A stretch of DNA of 8,077 nt, from contig URQA01000112.1 of assembly GCA_900549885.1 (NCBI GenBank), positions 1-8,077 of the forward strand, read 5' to 3'. The DNA comes from an uncultured Eubacteriales bacterium (GTDB lineage Bacteria; Bacillota; Clostridia; Oscillospirales; Oscillospiraceae). The notes beneath the pieces were generated by a model. The model made no database searches and had not been told where the DNA came from. It saw nothing but the letters and a program-made list of their open reading frames with translations. Positions 5,300 to 8,077 of this stretch are shown piece after piece. Every line of letters begins with the position of its first letter. Position 1 is the stretch's first letter. Both the position numbers and the translations under genes were made by a program.

Positions 5300-6196
5300 A
5301 TGTCAGACATCAAAAAATGTGGAATTATCACTCTGTGCGGACGGCCCAATGTGGGCAAGTCCACCCTGACCAACACTCTGGTGGGGGAGAAGGTGGCCAT
5401 CGTATCCTCCAAGCCCCAGACCACCCGCAACCGCATCTGCGCCATTTTGAACCGGGGGGACAGCCAGTTTGTCTTTGTGGACACCCCAGGGCTGCACAAG
5501 GCCCGCACCCGGCTGGGTGATTATATGGTGAAGGTGGTGCGCCAGAGCGTGGCCGACGTGGACGGGGTGTGCCTGCTGGTGGAGCCAATCGCCCATATCG
5601 GCCCGCCGGAGGAGGAGCTGATCGGGCGCATCAAGGCCCTGGGGGCCCCGGCGGCCTTGGTCATCAACAAGATCGACACCGTGGAAAAAGAGGACCTGCT
5701 GGCTGTCATGGACGTGTATGGGCAAGCCCATGAGTGGGACGCGGTGGTGCCCATCTCCGCTCGCACCGGCGACGGGGTGGACGAGCTGCTGGAGGTGCTC
5801 TCCCGCTGGCTGCCTGAGGGGCCGCAGCTGTTCCCCGACGATATGGTCACCGACCAGCCCGAGCGGCAGATCATGGCGGAGATCGTCCGGGAGAAGCTGC
5901 TGCGCAACCTGGACAAGGAGATCCCCCACGGTACCGCCGTGGAGGTGACGAAGTTTTCCCAGCGGGACAACGACATCATCGATTGCCACGTGACCATCTA
6001 CTGTGAGAAGGAGTCCCACAAGGGCATCATCATCGGCAAGAAGGGCGCCATGCTCAAGAAGATCTCTACCCAGGCTCGGGAGGACATGGAGACCTTCATG
6101 GGCGCCAAGGTCTATCTGGAAACCTGGGTGAAGGTCAAAGAAAACTGGAGAGATAATCTCAATGCCATCCAGAATTTCGGTTACACGGAGGACTGA
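5300..6196 (+). CDS. era: GTPase Era
   Basis: This is a complete 298-aa Era, standard length. Era is a GTPase that binds the 3' end of 16S rRNA and assists 30S subunit assembly. All nucleotide-binding motifs are seen: G1 GRPNVGKS (14-21), G2 KPQTTRN (38-44), G3 DTPG (61-64), G4 NKID (123-126) and G5 SAR (153-155). The C-terminal KH RNA-binding domain includes the GIIIGKKGAMLKKI loop (242-255). The start at 5300 follows GAGGA (5286-5290) by 9 nt. It shares the cluster with ybeY, whose role in 16S maturation is related, and precedes recO as in most Firmicutes, although an acetyltransferase gene intervenes. No missing residues were noticed. Confidence 0.98.
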   Translation: MSDIKKCGIITLCGRPNVGKSTLTNTLVGEKVAIVSSKPQTTRNRICAILNRGDSQFVFVDTPGLHKARTRLGDYMVKVVRQSVADVDGVCLLVEPIAHIGPPEEELIGRIKALGAPAALVINKIDTVEKEDLLAVMDVYGQAHEWDAVVPISARTGDGVDELLEVLSRWLPEGPQLFPDDMVTDQPERQIMAEIVREKLLRNLDKEIPHGTAVEVTKFSQRDNDIIDCHVTIYCEKESHKGIIIGKKGAMLKKISTQAREDMETFMGAKVYLETWVKVKENWRDNLNAIQNFGYTED

Positions 6197-6261
6197 AATT
6201 TTAGCGAGATGTTGCGCCGGCTTTCTGGCGTGCAAGAGCCGGCCGCCGGAGCTACGGCGGA

Positions 6262-6804
6262 ATGAGACAGGTCATGGAGGAATCGGAGTTGCTTCAGATC
6301 ATCACAGCGGTGGACGAGGATGCGGTAAAGCGCCTGTTGGATGTTTACCGGGAATCCATGGACCAACTAGTGGGAGGCTTTGAAAGCCCCGCCGCGATGG
6401 AGCGGGAATATGGGGCTTTTCTAAGGGAATTTGTCCGCTGCCCGGGTCAGCTGCTTCTGGTAGAGCAGGCGCAGGAGCGGTGGGTTAGCGCCTTGCGGAC
6501 GGTGGAAGTCCAACCGGGGCAGTGGTTTATCGAGGCGGTGGAGACTGCTCCCCAGAACCGGGGCAAGGGATGGGGAAAAGCGCTGATGCTCCATGCGGTG
6601 CAAGAGTTGGAGCGCCGGGGAGCCAGGGAGCTGTTCAGTCTCATCCACCCGGACAATGGTCCGTCCATCGCTGTCCATGAGGCCGTCGGTTTTGTGGCCA
6701 CGGGGCGTGCTCCGGTGAATGGCTGGGGGGAGCGGGAGGACAGGTGCATTCTCTATGCCCTGCGCCCCGATGTCCGTCAGGAGGAGACAGCGCCATGCAT
6801 CTGA
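6262..6804 (+). CDS. GNAT family N-acetyltransferase
   Basis: This is a 180-aa protein with a C-terminal GNAT domain. The acetyl-CoA pyrophosphate-binding motif A is QNRGKGWGKALM (98-109), preceded by the beta strand WFIEAVET (88-95). The segment NGPSIAVHEAVGFVATGR (132-149) is the typical motif B region. The N-terminal half (about 1-85) is less typical, with a glutamate-rich helical start. The acceptor substrate cannot be predicted. The ATG at 6262 has only a weak ribosome binding site; the ATG at 6274 is an alternative. The stop TGA at 6802-6804 overlaps the recO start by 10 bp, and the recO ribosome binding site lies inside this gene, so the two are probably translationally linked. It sits where era and recO are usually adjacent, which suggests a lineage-specific insertion. 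Confidence 0.88.
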   Translation: MRQVMEESELLQIITAVDEDAVKRLLDVYRESMDQLVGGFESPAAMEREYGAFLREFVRCPGQLLLVEQAQERWVSALRTVEVQPGQWFIEAVETAPQNRGKGWGKALMLHAVQELERRGARELFSLIHPDNGPSIAVHEAVGFVATGRAPVNGWGEREDRCILYALRPDVRQEETAPCI

Positions 6805-7559
6805 CCACAAAAGCCCTGGTGCTCAGGGAAGTGAACTACAAGGAAGCGGACAAGATCCTCACCGCCCTCACCGCAGATGAGGGTAAGATGACCGTATCCG
6901 CCCGGGGGGTGCGCCGGAAGAGCGGCGCCACCGCGGCGGCCTGCCAGCAGCTGTGCTGGGGGGAGTTCACCCTGTACGAGTACCAGGGGCGCTGGGCGGT
7001 GAAGGAGGCAGCGGCGGAGCGTCGGTTTGAAGGGGTGCGGGGAGACCTGGAGAAGCTGGCCCTGGCCAGTTATTTTGCCGAGGTGACCGAGACGCTGGCC
7101 GAGGAGGGCCAGCCGGAACCGGAGCTGCTGTCCCTCACCCTTAACAGCCTTCATGCCTTGGACAAGCTGTCCCTGCCCCCCACCCAGGTCAAGACGGCCT
7201 TTGAGTGGAAGGCCATGGCTCTGGCCGGGTACGAGCCTATGACGGACGGCTGCGCCGTCTGCGGCCGGGAGCCGCCGGAAAGCCCCCAGATCCATCTGGG
7301 GGAGGGGGTGGTCCACTGTGCCCCCTGCCGGGAGGAGGTGGGGGAGGGCATCTCCATGCCCCTGTCTCCCTCCGCCCTGGCTGCCCTGCGCCACATCGTG
7401 GGCGGCGACCCGAAACGGCTGTTCTTCTTCCGGGTGGACGAGGCATCCCTGAGCCAGCTGGCCCAGGCGTCGGAGGCCTACCTCATGACTCGGCTGGAGC
7501 GGGGGTTCCGGACGCTGGACTTTTATAAGACATTGACACTGAGCCGCCCAGGCGGCTGA
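6795..7559 (+). CDS. recO: DNA repair protein RecO
   Basis: This is a complete 254-aa RecO, typical length. RecO binds DNA and helps load RecA in the RecFOR recombination pathway. The N-terminal OB-fold is seen in LTTKALVLREVNYKEADKIL (3-22), with KMTVSARGVRR (31-41). The C-terminal zinc-finger region has two CxxC pairs, C153/C156 and C175/C178. The ATG at 6795 is chosen because AGGAGG (6779-6784) lies 10 nt upstream and the protein then begins MHLTTKA as in homologues; a longer in-frame start at 6744 lies within the acetyltransferase gene and gives an unrelated leader. The end of the gene contains a short palindrome (7542-7557) overlapping the stop codon. MutS2 follows after 16 bp. Confidence 0.96.
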   Translation: MHLTTKALVLREVNYKEADKILTALTADEGKMTVSARGVRRKSGATAAACQQLCWGEFTLYEYQGRWAVKEAAAERRFEGVRGDLEKLALASYFAEVTETLAEEGQPEPELLSLTLNSLHALDKLSLPPTQVKTAFEWKAMALAGYEPMTDGCAVCGREPPESPQIHLGEGVVHCAPCREEVGEGISMPLSPSALAALRHIVGGDPKRLFFFRVDEASLSQLAQASEAYLMTRLERGFRTLDFYKTLTLSRPGG

Positions 7560-7575
7560 TACCGGAGTTATGACT

Positions 7576-8077
7576 ATGATAGAACTGTTTGAAAAATCCA
7601 TGAATACCCTGGAGCTGCCCCGGGTGCTGGATATGCTGGCGGGGGAGGCGGTGACTGACGAGGGCAAGGAGCTGTGCCGCGCCGCCCGGCCCTCCGACGA
7701 CCCGGCGGAGGTACACCGTCTCCAGAGCCAGACCTCCGCGGCTTTCGACATGCTGGTCAAGCGGGGCACGCCTAGCTTTTCCGGGGTGCGGCCGGTGGCC
7801 GCCGCCCTCCAGCGGGCGGACCGGGGGGGCAGCCTCAACACCCGGGAGCTGCTGGACATCGCCCAAGTACTGCGGTGCGCTCGGACTGTCAAGGAGTACG
7901 GCACCGGCGAGGCCGCGGCCAAGACGGTGCTGGACGGCTACTTCTACAACCTCACCGCAAACCGCTTTTTAGAGGACAAGATCACCGGCTCCATTCTCAG
8001 CGAGGATGAGATCGCCGACTCCGCCTCCCCGGAACTGGCGGACATCCGCCGCCACATCCGGGCGGCGGCGGGCCAGG
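7576..8077 (+). CDS. mutS2: Endonuclease MutS2, N-terminal part, cut by window edge
   Basis: The first 167 codons of a MutS2 protein are present and the reading frame is still open at the window end. The full family is near 780-800 aa, with MutS-like core, ATPase and C-terminal Smr nuclease domains, none of which fall in this window. The visible part matches the MutS2 N-terminus: FEKSMNTLELPRVLDMLAGE, then a helical region ending FLEDKITGSILSEDEIADSA and SPELADIRRHIRAAAGQ. MutS2 is implicated in suppressing recombination and, in Bacillus, in rescue of collided ribosomes. ATG 7576 is preferred over ATG 7570 because GGAG (7564-7567) is 8 nt before the former but only 2 nt before the latter. It is very likely co-transcribed with recO. 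Confidence 0.92.
   Translation, partial: MIELFEKSMNTLELPRVLDMLAGEAVTDEGKELCRAARPSDDPAEVHRLQSQTSAAFDMLVKRGTPSFSGVRPVAAALQRADRGGSLNTRELLDIAQVLRCARTVKEYGTGEAAAKTVLDGYFYNLTANRFLEDKITGSILSEDEIADSASPELADIRRHIRAAAGQ

Noticed and set aside
6216..6243. Hairpin GCCGGCT/AGCCGGC after era as a terminator
   Set aside because: The 7-bp stem has a 14-nt loop and no T-tract follows; the downstream genes are close and co-directional, so termination is not supported.
7542..7557. Palindrome AGCCGCC-CA-GGCGGCT overlapping the recO stop as a terminator
   Set aside because: There is no T-tract and mutS2 begins within 20 bp, so it is more likely incidental to the coding end.
7533..7561. TTGACA near the recO end as a promoter for mutS2
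   Set aside because: The hexamer lies in the coding sequence and the region 17-18 bp downstream (CTGATA/TGATAC) is a poor -10 box interrupted by a palindrome.
1..8077. CRISPR array, tRNA or rRNA genes, transposase or integrase genes
   Set aside because: No regularly spaced direct repeats, no tRNA or rRNA signatures and no mobile-element enzyme were found on either strand by reading.

Overview
This window is a GC-rich chromosomal segment, most likely from a gut clostridium of the Oscillospiraceae type (Flavonifractor, Lawsonibacter or Intestinimonas-like). That placement is an inference from the sporulation gene yqfD, the Firmicutes-style order yqfD-phoH-ybeY-era-recO, the high GC content and the purine-rich ribosome binding sites. 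It is not a proven assignment.

Layout. The 3' part of yqfD (1-929) is followed by phoH (986-1957) on the same strand. A 1.3-kb stretch (1958-3293) then interrupts the usual phoH-ybeY neighbourhood. It holds a hairpin-rich non-coding region (1958-2295), a minus-strand gene for a 92-aa protein of unknown function (2296-2574), a compact divergent control region (2575-2660), a plus-strand XRE/Cro-type repressor of 72 aa (2661-2879) and a second non-coding region (2880-3293). The core operon resumes with ybeY (3294-3782). A YeiH/UPF0324 membrane transporter (3859-4929) and a 96-aa membrane protein (4978-5268) follow, then era (5300-6196), a GNAT acetyltransferase (6262-6804), recO (6795-7559) and the first 167 codons of mutS2 (7576 to the window end).

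How the genes work together. PhoH, YbeY and Era belong to the RNA and ribosome maturation group that is commonly clustered in Firmicutes. RecO and MutS2 act in recombination and DNA or ribosome quality control. YqfD is a sporulation protein. All are co-directional and closely spaced, which fits one or two long operons. The transporter, the small membrane protein and the acetyltransferase look like lineage-specific passengers.

The most interesting part is the 1958-3293 insert. The minus-strand gene has a consensus promoter (TTGACA, 17 bp, TATAAT) buried in a perfect inverted repeat with 15-bp arms, next to a divergent XRE gene, which is the architecture of a tightly repressed gene pair. The pair is bracketed by two copies, in opposite orientation, of a hairpin-bearing extragenic repeat. 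No CRISPR array, tRNA, rRNA or transposase gene was seen.
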